This document shows positions 47,845 to 56,107 of a stretch of DNA of 64,000 nt, in pieces. The notes under the pieces were generated by a model. It ran no database searches. It was not told the origin of the DNA and saw nothing but the letters and a program-made list of their open reading frames with translations. The stretch comes from Myxococcales bacterium (GTDB lineage Bacteria > Myxococcota_A > Polyangia > Polyangiales > Polyangiaceae). The DNA is taken from contig JADJQX010000006.1 in NCBI GenBank assembly GCA_016712525.1, forward strand, positions 682,001-746,000. The letters are read 5' to 3'. Each line of letters starts with the position of its first letter. Within the stretch, counting starts at the first letter, position 1. Made by a program: the position numbers and the translations under genes.

Positions 47845-49818
47845 GTGGAACCAACGAAGGCGACCGCACCGTCCGAGAGTGCAGGACATACGGCCGAGCA
47901 GGCCCCCGAAGGCGCGTGGACGACCGAGGACGCGAACGACCTCTACCTCATCGACAGGTGGGGCTCGGGGTACTTCGACATCGGCGCCGACGGCCACATG
48001 CGCGTCGCTCCGCTGAAGGAGCGCGGCAGCAAGATCTCCATCTACGACGTGGTCCAGGCCGCGATCAAAGAGGAAAACCTCCGGACGCCGATGCTCATCC
48101 GGTTCCAGGACATCCTGCACCACCGGGTGAAGACCTTGAACGACGCGTTCAACGCGGCCGTCCAGGAGGAGCGTTACCGCGGGACGTACCGCGGCGTGTT
48201 CCCCATCAAGGTGAACCAGCTCCGCGAAGTGGTCATGGAGATCATGGACGCGGGCCTCAAGTACCACTACGGCATCGAGGTCGGCTCGAAGCCCGAGATG
48301 TTCGCGGCGCTGTCCGTGCACACGGACAACGAGTCGCTCATCGTCTGCAACGGCTACAAAGACGACGCCTACATCCGCACGGCGCTCCTCGGGCGAAAGC
48401 TCGGCAAGAAGGTCATCCTCATCGCCGAGAAGCTCTCCGAGGTGCGCGCCATCTGCCGCCTCGCGAAGGACCTCAACGTCGAGCCGATGATCGGCCTCCG
48501 CGTGCGCCTCATGACCCGCGGCGCGGGCAAGTGGGCCGAGTCGGGCGGCGAGAGCGCCAAGTTCGGCCTCTCCACCATGGAGATCCTCCAGGCCGCCGAC
48601 ATCATGAAAGAGGCCGGGATGTCGAGCGCGTTCAAGCTCGTACATTTCCACATCGGGTCTCAGGTCCCCGACATCCTCATCATCAAGCGCGCCGTGCGCG
48701 AGGCGGCCCGTCACTACGCGAAGCTGCGCCGCGCGGGCTACCCGATCGAGTACCTGGACGTCGGTGGTGGCCTCGCGATCGACTACGACGGCTCGCGCAG
48801 CACGTTCCACTCGTCCATGAACTACACGGTGGAGGAGTACGCGCGCGACGTGGTGCACGCCATCGCCGACGTGTGCGACGAGGAGCGCGTGCCGCACCCG
48901 CACATCGTGAGCGAGTCGGGGCGCGCCGTGGTCGCGCACCACAGCGTGCTCGTCGTCGAGGCGTTCGGCGCCATCGAGAAGACGGTGGAGCACAAATACG
49001 AGCTCGGCGTCGACGACCACAAGCTCGTGAAATCACTCGTGGATACGCTCCAGAACCTCTCGACGCAGAACCTCGGCGAGAGCTGGCACGACTGCATCTC
49101 GGTGAAGGAGCAGGCGCAGACCTCGTTCGAGCTCGGCATCCTCGATCTGCCGGTGAAGGCGCGCGTCGAGGAGCTCTTCTGGGAGGTGGCCGAGCGCATC
49201 CACATCATGTCGACGTCCCTCGAGGAGACCGAGGTCCCGGACGGCTTCGACGATCTGAAGAACCAGCTCGCGGACCAGTACATCTGCAACTTCTCGGTGT
49301 TCCAGTCGCTCCTCGATCACTGGGCCCTCGGCGCGATGTTCCCCATCGTGCCCATCCACAGGCTCGACGAGCGCCCCGTGCAGGCCGCGACCCTGGTCGA
49401 CATCACGTGCGACTCGGACGGCAAGGTGTCGAAGTTCATCGACCTGAACGACACGCGCGACACCCTCGCGCTCCATCAGGTCACCGAGGGGCAGCCCTAC
49501 TACCTCGGCATCTTCCTCACCGGCGCCTACCAAGACATCATGGGCGATCTCCACAACCTCTTCGGGCGCGTGAACGAGGTCCACGTGTTCCTCGATGACG
49601 ACGAGGAGGCCGGCTACTACATCGAGGAGACCATCGAGGGGAACACGGTCGCCGACGTCCTCCAGATGACCCAGTACGACGCGCGAGATCTCGCGCAGAA
49701 GCTGAAGGCCCAGGTCGACGCGGCGATCAAACAAGACCGCCTGAAGCCGACCGAGGGCATGCGCCTGCTCGCCGACTACGAGCGCGGGCTCAAGGACCAG
49801 ACGTACCTCGCGTTCTGA
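47845..49818 (+). CDS. speA: Biosynthetic arginine decarboxylase
   Basis: The 657-residue enzyme matches the SpeA family (about 630-660). It turns arginine into agmatine, the first step to putrescine and spermidine. Features are YRGVFPIKVNQLREVVMEIM with the PLP Lys (near 127), KFGLSTMEILQAA, the HIGSQVPD loop, YLDVGGGLAIDYDG, HIVSESGRAVVAHHSVLVVE and the C-terminal ACTS/cofactor region (DLHNLFGRVNEVHVFLDD). The start is GTG 47845, with GGAGG 4 nt upstream. The next polyamine genes (speB etc.) are not adjacent. Confidence 0.97.
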   Translation: MEPTKATAPSESAGHTAEQAPEGAWTTEDANDLYLIDRWGSGYFDIGADGHMRVAPLKERGSKISIYDVVQAAIKEENLRTPMLIRFQDILHHRVKTLNDAFNAAVQEERYRGTYRGVFPIKVNQLREVVMEIMDAGLKYHYGIEVGSKPEMFAALSVHTDNESLIVCNGYKDDAYIRTALLGRKLGKKVILIAEKLSEVRAICRLAKDLNVEPMIGLRVRLMTRGAGKWAESGGESAKFGLSTMEILQAADIMKEAGMSSAFKLVHFHIGSQVPDILIIKRAVREAARHYAKLRRAGYPIEYLDVGGGLAIDYDGSRSTFHSSMNYTVEEYARDVVHAIADVCDEERVPHPHIVSESGRAVVAHHSVLVVEAFGAIEKTVEHKYELGVDDHKLVKSLVDTLQNLSTQNLGESWHDCISVKEQAQTSFELGILDLPVKARVEELFWEVAERIHIMSTSLEETEVPDGFDDLKNQLADQYICNFSVFQSLLDHWALGAMFPIVPIHRLDERPVQAATLVDITCDSDGKVSKFIDLNDTRDTLALHQVTEGQPYYLGIFLTGAYQDIMGDLHNLFGRVNEVHVFLDDDEEAGYYIEETIEGNTVADVLQMTQYDARDLAQKLKAQVDAAIKQDRLKPTEGMRLLADYERGLKDQTYLAF

Positions 49819-49841
49819 TCCCACGGCTTGCGCAAGCTCGC

Positions 49842-49873
49842 GCCCGAGGCTCGCGTGCCCCGCGACCTCGGGC
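49842..49873 (+). terminator. Terminator of speA
   Basis: GCCCGAGG (49842-49849) pairs with CCTCGGGC (49866-49873), and an inner TCGCG/CGCGA pairing (49851-49855 with 49861-49865) extends the stem to 13 bp with one bulge. TGCGTCATTTT follows. It is 24 bp after the stop. Confidence 0.75.
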
Positions 49874-49988
49874 TGCGTCATTTTGGTGACGGACGTGCGG
49901 CGGTGTGTGTGCGAGCCGCAACGATACGGAAACACCGAGGTTTTCGCGTTGCCGCTCGGCCTTACGGGAGATAACCCGCGCCCGTCGC

Positions 49989-51482
49989 ATGGTTCGTCCC
50001 GCCTTCGCCGGCCTCGTGGTCGTGTGTGCCGCCGCGCTTTCGGTGGCCTGCGACGTGTCGTCACGTGACCCGCGCGAGGACGAGATCGTGGCGACGCTCG
50101 CCCGCGCCGACGAGAGTCTCATCCGGACGCGACCGCGGCTCGCCGAAGGGAAGCTCGCGCGCATGGCGGGGTCCCCGTACGACTTCTTTCGTGGGTCGGT
50201 GCCGCTCTACGCCCACGACTCGCGCGCGGGCACGCGGGCCTTTTCTTCTCGGTTCGGGGTGACCGTGCCGCTCGTGCCGAGCCTCGGGGACCCTCACCCG
50301 GAGAACTTCGGCGTGCTCCGCGCCTCCGACGGCTCGCTCGGCTTCGAGCCCAACGACTTCGACGCGGCCGATCGTGGCCCGTACTTGTGGGACGTACGCA
50401 GGCTCTCGGCGGGGCTCGCCCTCGCCGCGATGGTCGCGAACCCGGACGATCCGAGCGCCCGGGCCGCGACTACGGCGGCTCGTAGGGAGGTCGCGCTCGC
50501 GGGGGTGCTCGCGTACCGCGAGGGCGTCACGGCGCGGGCGCGTGGCGAGGAGCTCGGGCGCTACGTCGACTTCTCTTCGCCGATCCTCGCCGATCTCGCG
50601 AGCCGCGCCGACCGCGACGCAGGACGAAGCCGTGAGCTCGTCGATCTCACGACCCTCGAAGGGGGCGCGCGCAAGCTGCGTCGGGGCGGTGTCGACCCCG
50701 AAGATCCGCAGAGCGTGCACGGCGAGCTGCCCAAGGTGGCGCTCGAGGCGCTCCCCGACTGCCTCGAGCGCGCGCGCCGCACCCTCGTCGCGCCCCCGCC
50801 CCCCGAGTTTTTTGGGGTGCTCGACGCCGTGCGGGAGTACGGCTCGGGTGTCGCGAGCTTCGCGCGCGTGCGTGCGCTGGTGCTCGTGCGCGGCCCATCG
50901 GACGATCCGAACGACGACGTGATCGTCGAGGTGAAGGAGCTCGTCGACTCGGGGCTCGCGGGCCAGTACCCGCCGTACGTCTACGCCGACAGCGTGGGTC
51001 GGCGCATCGTCGAGACCTCGCGCCTCGCGTGGGCGAGGCCCGACGCCGAGCCCTTGTGGGGCACGTCCACGTGGCTCGGGCTCACCGTGCAGATGCGCCG
51101 CGAGACCGAAGGTCAGAAGGGGGTGCGTGTCGAGCGAATGATCGGCGCGCGCGGCACCAAAGACGCCCTCGTCGCGCTCGCGAGGGCGACCGGTACGGTG
51201 CTCGCACGCGTCCACACCCAAGGCCCGGAAGGTGTCGCGAACGCGCGCGCGCTCTACCGCGCCATGTCCGCCGACCTCGACGGATTCGTGAACGAGCTCG
51301 CGGACTTCGGAGACGCCTACGCGGCCTCGACCTTGGCCGATCACGCCCACTTCGTTCGTGGGCTCCGCACCCACGGCATGCGCCTCGGCGTCCCCTTCGA
51401 TCCCATCGACGCGCCCTCTCCCGATCTCGCTGCGCTCTTCGGGAACCCGCCTGCTCCTCCTCCTCTGCCCGAGCTCCCATGA
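49989..51482 (+). CDS. DUF2252 lipoprotein
   Basis: The 497-residue protein has a lipobox (AAALSVAC before DVSS), so it is an exported lipoprotein, unusual for DUF2252. Family motifs are present: RMAGSPYDFFRGSVPLYA (about 57-74), LGDPHPENFGVLRA (about 98-111), EPNDFDAADRGPYLWDVRRL (about 119-138) and VVREVKELVDSGLAG-type VEVKELVDS (about 313). DUF2252 is a kinase-like fold of unknown reaction. The product lies in an operon with a porin-like protein (ATGA overlap) and a lamin-tail lipoprotein. Confidence 0.87.
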   Translation: MVRPAFAGLVVVCAAALSVACDVSSRDPREDEIVATLARADESLIRTRPRLAEGKLARMAGSPYDFFRGSVPLYAHDSRAGTRAFSSRFGVTVPLVPSLGDPHPENFGVLRASDGSLGFEPNDFDAADRGPYLWDVRRLSAGLALAAMVANPDDPSARAATTAARREVALAGVLAYREGVTARARGEELGRYVDFSSPILADLASRADRDAGRSRELVDLTTLEGGARKLRRGGVDPEDPQSVHGELPKVALEALPDCLERARRTLVAPPPPEFFGVLDAVREYGSGVASFARVRALVLVRGPSDDPNDDVIVEVKELVDSGLAGQYPPYVYADSVGRRIVETSRLAWARPDAEPLWGTSTWLGLTVQMRRETEGQKGVRVERMIGARGTKDALVALARATGTVLARVHTQGPEGVANARALYRAMSADLDGFVNELADFGDAYAASTLADHAHFVRGLRTHGMRLGVPFDPIDAPSPDLAALFGNPPAPPPLPELP

Positions 51483-52765
51483 CCCTCCGAGCCACCGTCG
51501 CCGCACCGTTCGTCCTCGCCGTCGCGCTCGCGTCGAGCCTCGCTCGAGCCCAGGAGCCTGCCCCGACCCCGCCGACGAGCCCCAGCCCGGCCGCCGCCGC
51601 GCCCGAGGTCCCCGCGCCACCACCGGCTGCCGCTCCGCCTCCGCAGGTGTCCACCGTGTCGCCCGCGGCCGAGGGGGGACGGGCCGAGGCTCGGGGCGTC
51701 ACGGTCGCCGAGGGGCCGCGCCTCCCGGCCGTGCTCTTCGCGCACGTCGAGGTCCCCGTCGGCCACGCCGCGCCCCCCACCGAATCCGCGACGCGTGGAG
51801 AAGGTCCGCTCCGGGTCGGCCTCGAGGTGTTCGGCCAGTACGCCCTACGAAACACGACCGGGACCGACGGCAACACGACGTTCTTCCACGCGTTCGACCT
51901 CCCCCGTGCGCACGCCGCCATCGAAGCCGAGCACGCCGGGGCGAAAGGCCGCGTGGTGCTCGAGGCCACGCGCTCGGCGGCGGAGGGCTCCCTCATCGGG
52001 GTCACCGGCGACAGCCTCGTCCTCCGGGTGCGAGAGGCGTACGCCGCGTACAAGGCGTTCGGCATGCTCGACGTGTCGGCCGGCGTGGTGCCGACGCTCA
52101 CCGTCCCGAACCTCGACGGGACCTGGATGATGCGGCCCGTGGCTCCCTCGGTCCTCGAGGCGAGCGGGCTGCTCTCCCCGGCCGATCTGGGCGGGCGGGC
52201 GCGCCTCGAAATTCCTAAAGGATACGGATGGTTGGCCGTGGCCGCGTACAACGGTGAGGGCTACACGAGCCGCGAGCTCAATCGCGGGAAGAACATCGAA
52301 GGCGCCCTCGAGGTGCATCCGTTGCCCGGCACGGCGCTCGCGCCTCTCGGCGTGTTCGCCTCGTTCACCGGAGGCTCGACCGGCACCGTGCGCGCTCGCG
52401 CGAACCGCCTCGTCGGCGGGCTCGTGTGGCAGGGATCGCGGGTCCGTGCGGGGGCCATCGTCGCCCACGCGTGGGGCCTCAGGGATCTCGGGACGGCCCG
52501 CGCCCTCGTGCTCTCGGCGTTCGTTCGGGTGGAGCCCGTCGATCGGCTCTACCTCGCCGCGCGCTTCGATCACGTCGCGCGCGATCTCGAAGGGGCGCCG
52601 TCGAGCTCGGTCAGCACCGTGCTCGGGTCCGTCGGCTATCGGATCGCCTCTCCGCTCGAGGCCTTCGTGGCCGTCTCTCGGAACGTGCCCACGCGCCGCG
52701 CCGAGGACGAGCTCCCAGGCTCGGACTTCTGGGATTTGCGTGTCGTGAGCCGCGTCGTCTTCTGA
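51479..52765 (+). CDS. Porin-like outer-membrane protein
   Basis: The 428-residue product has a signal peptide (ends SSLARA before QEPAP), a Pro/Ala-rich linker (about 27-60) and a beta-rich body of about 320 residues with alternating aromatic/hydrophobic strands (LRVGLEVFGQYALRN, DSLVLRVREAYAAYKAF, GYGWLAVAAYNGEGYTS, LEAFVAVSRNVPTRRAEDEL) and a final strand ending in F (DLRVVSRVVF). This is typical of a phosphate-selective-porin-like barrel; the family is inferred. ATG 51479 overlaps the DUF2252 stop. Confidence 0.8.
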   Translation: MTLRATVAAPFVLAVALASSLARAQEPAPTPPTSPSPAAAAPEVPAPPPAAAPPPQVSTVSPAAEGGRAEARGVTVAEGPRLPAVLFAHVEVPVGHAAPPTESATRGEGPLRVGLEVFGQYALRNTTGTDGNTTFFHAFDLPRAHAAIEAEHAGAKGRVVLEATRSAAEGSLIGVTGDSLVLRVREAYAAYKAFGMLDVSAGVVPTLTVPNLDGTWMMRPVAPSVLEASGLLSPADLGGRARLEIPKGYGWLAVAAYNGEGYTSRELNRGKNIEGALEVHPLPGTALAPLGVFASFTGGSTGTVRARANRLVGGLVWQGSRVRAGAIVAHAWGLRDLGTARALVLSAFVRVEPVDRLYLAARFDHVARDLEGAPSSSVSTVLGSVGYRIASPLEAFVAVSRNVPTRRAEDELPGSDFWDLRVVSRVVF

Positions 52766-52777
52766 AAGGAACACCCC

Positions 52778-53437
52778 ATGCGTCGTCTCTTGTTGCTCTC
52801 GTCCGTCGTGCTCGCCGTCGCCGTCTACGCGTGCTCCGAGGCTACCGATGGCACGGTCCCCCCGGGGTCGGCCGAGGCCGGATCTCCGACCGGGACGCCC
52901 ACCGGAAGCCCCACGGGCACCCCCACCGGGCAGCCCGGGGCGGACTCCGGGCCCACGTTCGACGCGGGCTCGAACGTCACGGCGTCGAACCTGCTCATCA
53001 ACGAGGTCTCGGGTGGCGACGAGTGGATCGAGCTCGTGAACTCGGGCACGACGGCCCAAGACCTTGCAGGCTACAAGGTCGCCGATCGCGACAAGGACAC
53101 GGGCGAGCCCAAGCTCGCAGAGGCGGTGACGTTTCCGGCGAACACCGTGCTCTCTCCTCGCTCGTACGCGATCGTCCGCGGGGGAGGCAGCGGCGACGCG
53201 GGGAAGCCGTGCCCGGACGGAGGCCAGAGCTACTGCTTCAACGCCGAGTTCGGCATCTCGAACAAAAACGGCGAGACGCTGTTCCTCATCGCTCCCGATG
53301 GCGGCACGGCGGGCAAGGTCGTCTATCCGCCGGACGCGTCGACGGGCGACCTCGCGTACGCGCGGATCCCGAGCGGTGATCCCGCAGGCGAGTTCAAGAC
53401 CGTGAAGGCCACGCCGGGCGCCGCGAACGTGCCCTGA
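52778..53437 (+). CDS. Lamin-tail-domain lipoprotein
   Basis: The 219-residue product has a lipobox (VLAVAVYAC before SEAT). A PTGTPTGSPTGTPTG linker (about 37-51) is followed by a lamin-tail-like (LTD) domain: LLINEVSGGDEWIELVNSGT (about 71-90), DLAGYKVADRDKD, PRSYAIVRGGGSGD. LTD domains are found at cell surfaces and in secreted nucleases; the partner is unknown. AAGGA lies 7 nt before the ATG, 12 nt after the porin stop. It is the third gene of the operon. Confidence 0.85.
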   Translation: MRRLLLLSSVVLAVAVYACSEATDGTVPPGSAEAGSPTGTPTGSPTGTPTGQPGADSGPTFDAGSNVTASNLLINEVSGGDEWIELVNSGTTAQDLAGYKVADRDKDTGEPKLAEAVTFPANTVLSPRSYAIVRGGGSGDAGKPCPDGGQSYCFNAEFGISNKNGETLFLIAPDGGTAGKVVYPPDASTGDLAYARIPSGDPAGEFKTVKATPGAANVP

Positions 53438-53564
53438 CGGTCGGCACGGCGGTGGCGAGCGTGATTTTCGCCTATTTCGGCTTCGGGGCGGGCTCCGGTC
53501 GGGGCTCGGCCCGAACGCGTTTACGACGCGTCCGATCCCAGCGGCGCGCTTCGTTCGACGCCGC

Positions 53565-54251
53565 TCACGCGGAGGTGGGCGGCGCGAAGGGCAGGGGGAA
53601 CGTGCTCGCCGAACTCCCCGTGCGCACGAGGACGAGCGCCTCGGACGTGCGCTCGTTCACGAGGACCACGGCGGATCTTCGCGCGTCTCCCGAGAGCGCA
53701 GGCAAGAGCGTGACGGTGACGTGCTCGGGCTCGATCAGCCCGTCGCGCTCGGAGTCGATGTCGAGGCTCATCTCGAGCGGCGGACGCACGTCGACGCCGA
53801 GCCACTCGAGCGCGGTGTCGAGCCCTCGCACGAGCGCCTCGATGTCGTGGAATCGGGAGGTCGTGCGGAGCGCGGTCGCGAGCGTCGTGTGCTCGAGCAC
53901 AAGGGTCGTGACGCACCTGCCCGAGAGCTCGTGTACCGAGACGCGCCGCACGTCGCCCTCGTCGTGGAGGAGCGGGGCCACCTCGTTCGCGACGTGCTCG
54001 AACGGAGAGAAGAAGAACGTCGGGATGTCGACGAGGTCGCGCGCGCTCCCGCTCGTGTTGCCGAGCGCCCATCGGGGCTCGTCGTCGTTCCAGGGCGCCA
54101 TCGGCTCAGGCTCGTGGGCGCGCTCCACGAACGCGTGCACGGACGGCAACATTCGGGCGATGTCTCGCCGCGTGCCCGCGAGGTGCGGAGGATCCCCTTC
54201 GGGGTGTAGCTCGCTCGTGCGGGCGTGAAGTGCCGTGTCGTCGACCATCAT
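53565..54251 (-). CDS. Hypothetical protein at the end of the radical SAM run
   Basis: The 228-residue soluble protein is acidic at the N-terminus and has no recognised domain, signal peptide or membrane segment. Notable pieces are PMAPWNDDEPRWALGNTSG, FFFSPFEHVANEVAPLLHDE and FHDIEALVRGLDTALEWLGV. ATG 54251 or 54248 can start. It lies 117 bp downstream of the PEGA-like gene on the same strand, so it may belong to the radical SAM transcription unit. Function unknown. Confidence 0.65.
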   Translation of the reverse strand: MMVDDTALHARTSELHPEGDPPHLAGTRRDIARMLPSVHAFVERAHEPEPMAPWNDDEPRWALGNTSGSARDLVDIPTFFFSPFEHVANEVAPLLHDEGDVRRVSVHELSGRCVTTLVLEHTTLATALRTTSRFHDIEALVRGLDTALEWLGVDVRPPLEMSLDIDSERDGLIEPEHVTVTLLPALSGDARRSAVVLVNERTSEALVLVRTGSSASTFPLPFAPPTSA

Positions 54252-54368
54252 GGCGGGGGCCCGCGAATTGCGCCGCCGAGATAGCCGTAGGACCCGCGGA
54301 AAACAAGGTGATCCGTTCTGTAGGGAGAGGTGCGACCCGCGGAGGGCGTTGGCAGTGGTCTCTCGCGC

Positions 54369-54905
54369 TCACGGATCCCGGCGCCGCCTACGACCGACCG
54401 CGATCGCGACCGCCGCGGCCGAGAGGACGCCGTAACGCGAGGCGCTCTCGTTCGAGGTCGCCGAGCTCCCGCAGCAGCCGCGCGGGCGAGGCTCGATGGG
54501 CGGGGGAACACCGCCGAGAGGCGCGACGCAGCTCGTCCGCTCGAGCACCGCGGTCGCGCCCGGCGTCACCGAGACGCGGGTCTCGAACGAGCTGCCGTCC
54601 GTGCGGGTGAACGAGAGCACGTGCACCCCGACGGGCAACACGAAGGTGCCGACGCGGAGCAGCTCGTCGTGTTCGACCCCATCGATTCTGAGGCTTCGGT
54701 AGGCCTCGGCCCCGTCGATCCGGACCGTGCCCGCGTCCTTGGTGTCGCCCGCGTCGCTCGCGTCACCCGCGTCGGTCGTGCGGGGAGGTGCGCCGCCGTC
54801 GTTCGGCGCGGCCTTCGCGGAGGGAGGCGCGGAGAGGGCGAGCGCGGCGAGGAGGGCCGGGAGCGCGCTCCCTCGCGGTGCGGGCTCACGTCTGCGGGCG
54901 GTCAC
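54369..54905 (-). CDS. Exported PEGA-like protein with MYXO-CTERM-like tail
   Basis: The 178-residue product has an N-terminal signal segment (ALPALLAALALSAPPSAKA), an Asp/Gly/Ala-rich linker, a PEGA-like beta domain (TVRIDGAEAYRSLRIDGVEH, FVLPVGVHVLSFTRTDGSSF, VTPGATAVLERTSC; about 60-130) and a C-terminus with GCCGSS, a hydrophobic helix (YGVLSAAAVAIAVG) and RRRRR. The Cys, helix and Arg cluster resembles a MYXO-CTERM surface-sorting signal. The GTG start overlaps the TGA of the radical SAM gene (GTGA). Confidence 0.75.
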   Translation of the reverse strand: MTARRREPAPRGSALPALLAALALSAPPSAKAAPNDGGAPPRTTDAGDASDAGDTKDAGTVRIDGAEAYRSLRIDGVEHDELLRVGTFVLPVGVHVLSFTRTDGSSFETRVSVTPGATAVLERTSCVAPLGGVPPPIEPRPRGCCGSSATSNESASRYGVLSAAAVAIAVGRRRRRDP

Positions 54906-56047
54906 GAGGGCACCCGAGGGAGCCGGCGCTTCGGCTCGATTCGAACCTCGGGCTCACCGCGCATCCACCGTGAGAACCGCGGATCGCCGCCGCGGAAGAG
55001 CACCTCGCCGACCTCGTCGGACAGACGCGCCACGACCCGCTCGTGCCAGCACTGCGTCGGCCCGGGCAGGTCGGGCGCGGAGGTCTCGGCGATGTTCGCG
55101 CACGCGCACGTCGAGCCACAGCGGGGCCGCTCAGCGCACGTGCCGCACTCCTTGGCGCGCGTTCCACGAGGGAGCCTGCGCGAGGGCACGATGCCGTCGT
55201 CGAGGTGACCTACGACCCGAGATGCCTCTTTGGGCCCGTCCTCGCCTACGAGCTTGTCGCACGGGTAGAGCCTGCCCGAGGGAGCGACCGCGACGTTCCA
55301 CCGGCCGACCGAGCAACCCTGGCTCACATCGAGGTCGCCGTTCACGGCGGCGGCGATCTTGTCCTCGAAGAGGGGCATGCGAGGTCCGCCTCGTGTGTAG
55401 CGCGCGACGTGATCGCACGCGAGCCCACGGAGCTCCGCCTCCCATGCCTCGAGATCGGCGTCCCCGAAGGGCGCCTCGTAGGCCACCGCGACGTGGATCG
55501 TGCGCGGGCCGAGCGACGCGAGGAAGGCCACGTCGCGCCGGAGCGAGCGCACGTTGCCGGGCGACACGACGCGCACCACGTCGTCGAAGAGGCCCACCTT
55601 GGTGAGAGCCTCGACCCCTCGTAACACTGCGTCGTGGCTCGACTTTTTGCCGGTGCCGGCGCGCGGGCGGGTGGCGTCGTGAGAGGCCCTCTCCCCGTCG
55701 ATCGAGACGGTCGTGCGGACGCCGAGCGCAGCGAGCCTCTCCGCGCGCTCCCCGTCGACGAGCGTCGCGTTGGTCGTCACCTGGAGGCGCGTGCTCACCC
55801 CCGTGAGGCGCCGCGCCTTCTCGGCGGTCGACGTCAACGTGTCCCACGCGAGGAGCGGCTCACCCCCGAAGAACCCGACGTCGAGGCGACCCGCCGTGTG
55901 GTCCACCGCGTGCTCGGCGGCCAGGGCGAGCGCGCGCTCGGCCGTAGCTTGCGGCATCGCGCGGGCGTGATGCTCTCCCATGCAGCAGTACGTGCAAGCG
56001 AGGTTGCACGCGTGCGTGAGCGTGAGCGACAGGTGAAACGGCCTCAC
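54902..56047 (-). CDS. Radical SAM/SPASM domain enzyme
   Basis: The 381-residue protein has the radical SAM cluster motif C-x3-C-x2-C (HACNLACTYCCMGEHH, Cys14, 18, 21), FFGGEPLLAWDTL (SAM contact), and TTNATLVDG. A C-terminal SPASM region has CSVGRW, YPCDKLVG, then CGTCAERPRCGSTCACAN and QCWHERV, about eight Cys suited to auxiliary Fe-S clusters. This domain layout is used by peptide maturases and anaerobic sulfatase-maturing enzymes. Its substrate is unknown. GTG start. It is followed directly by the PEGA-like gene. A CXXX-repeat lipoprotein (13587) is in the window, but 40 kb away. Confidence 0.9.
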   Translation of the reverse strand: MRPFHLSLTLTHACNLACTYCCMGEHHARAMPQATAERALALAAEHAVDHTAGRLDVGFFGGEPLLAWDTLTSTAEKARRLTGVSTRLQVTTNATLVDGERAERLAALGVRTTVSIDGERASHDATRPRAGTGKKSSHDAVLRGVEALTKVGLFDDVVRVVSPGNVRSLRRDVAFLASLGPRTIHVAVAYEAPFGDADLEAWEAELRGLACDHVARYTRGGPRMPLFEDKIAAAVNGDLDVSQGCSVGRWNVAVAPSGRLYPCDKLVGEDGPKEASRVVGHLDDGIVPSRRLPRGTRAKECGTCAERPRCGSTCACANIAETSAPDLPGPTQCWHERVVARLSDEVGEVLFRGGDPRFSRWMRGEPEVRIEPKRRLPRVPS

Positions 56048-56107
56048 GACGACTAGCGTAGCAGCACGCCCCTACGGCGTGTCACCCGGACGAGCGACAG
56101 GGCAAGG

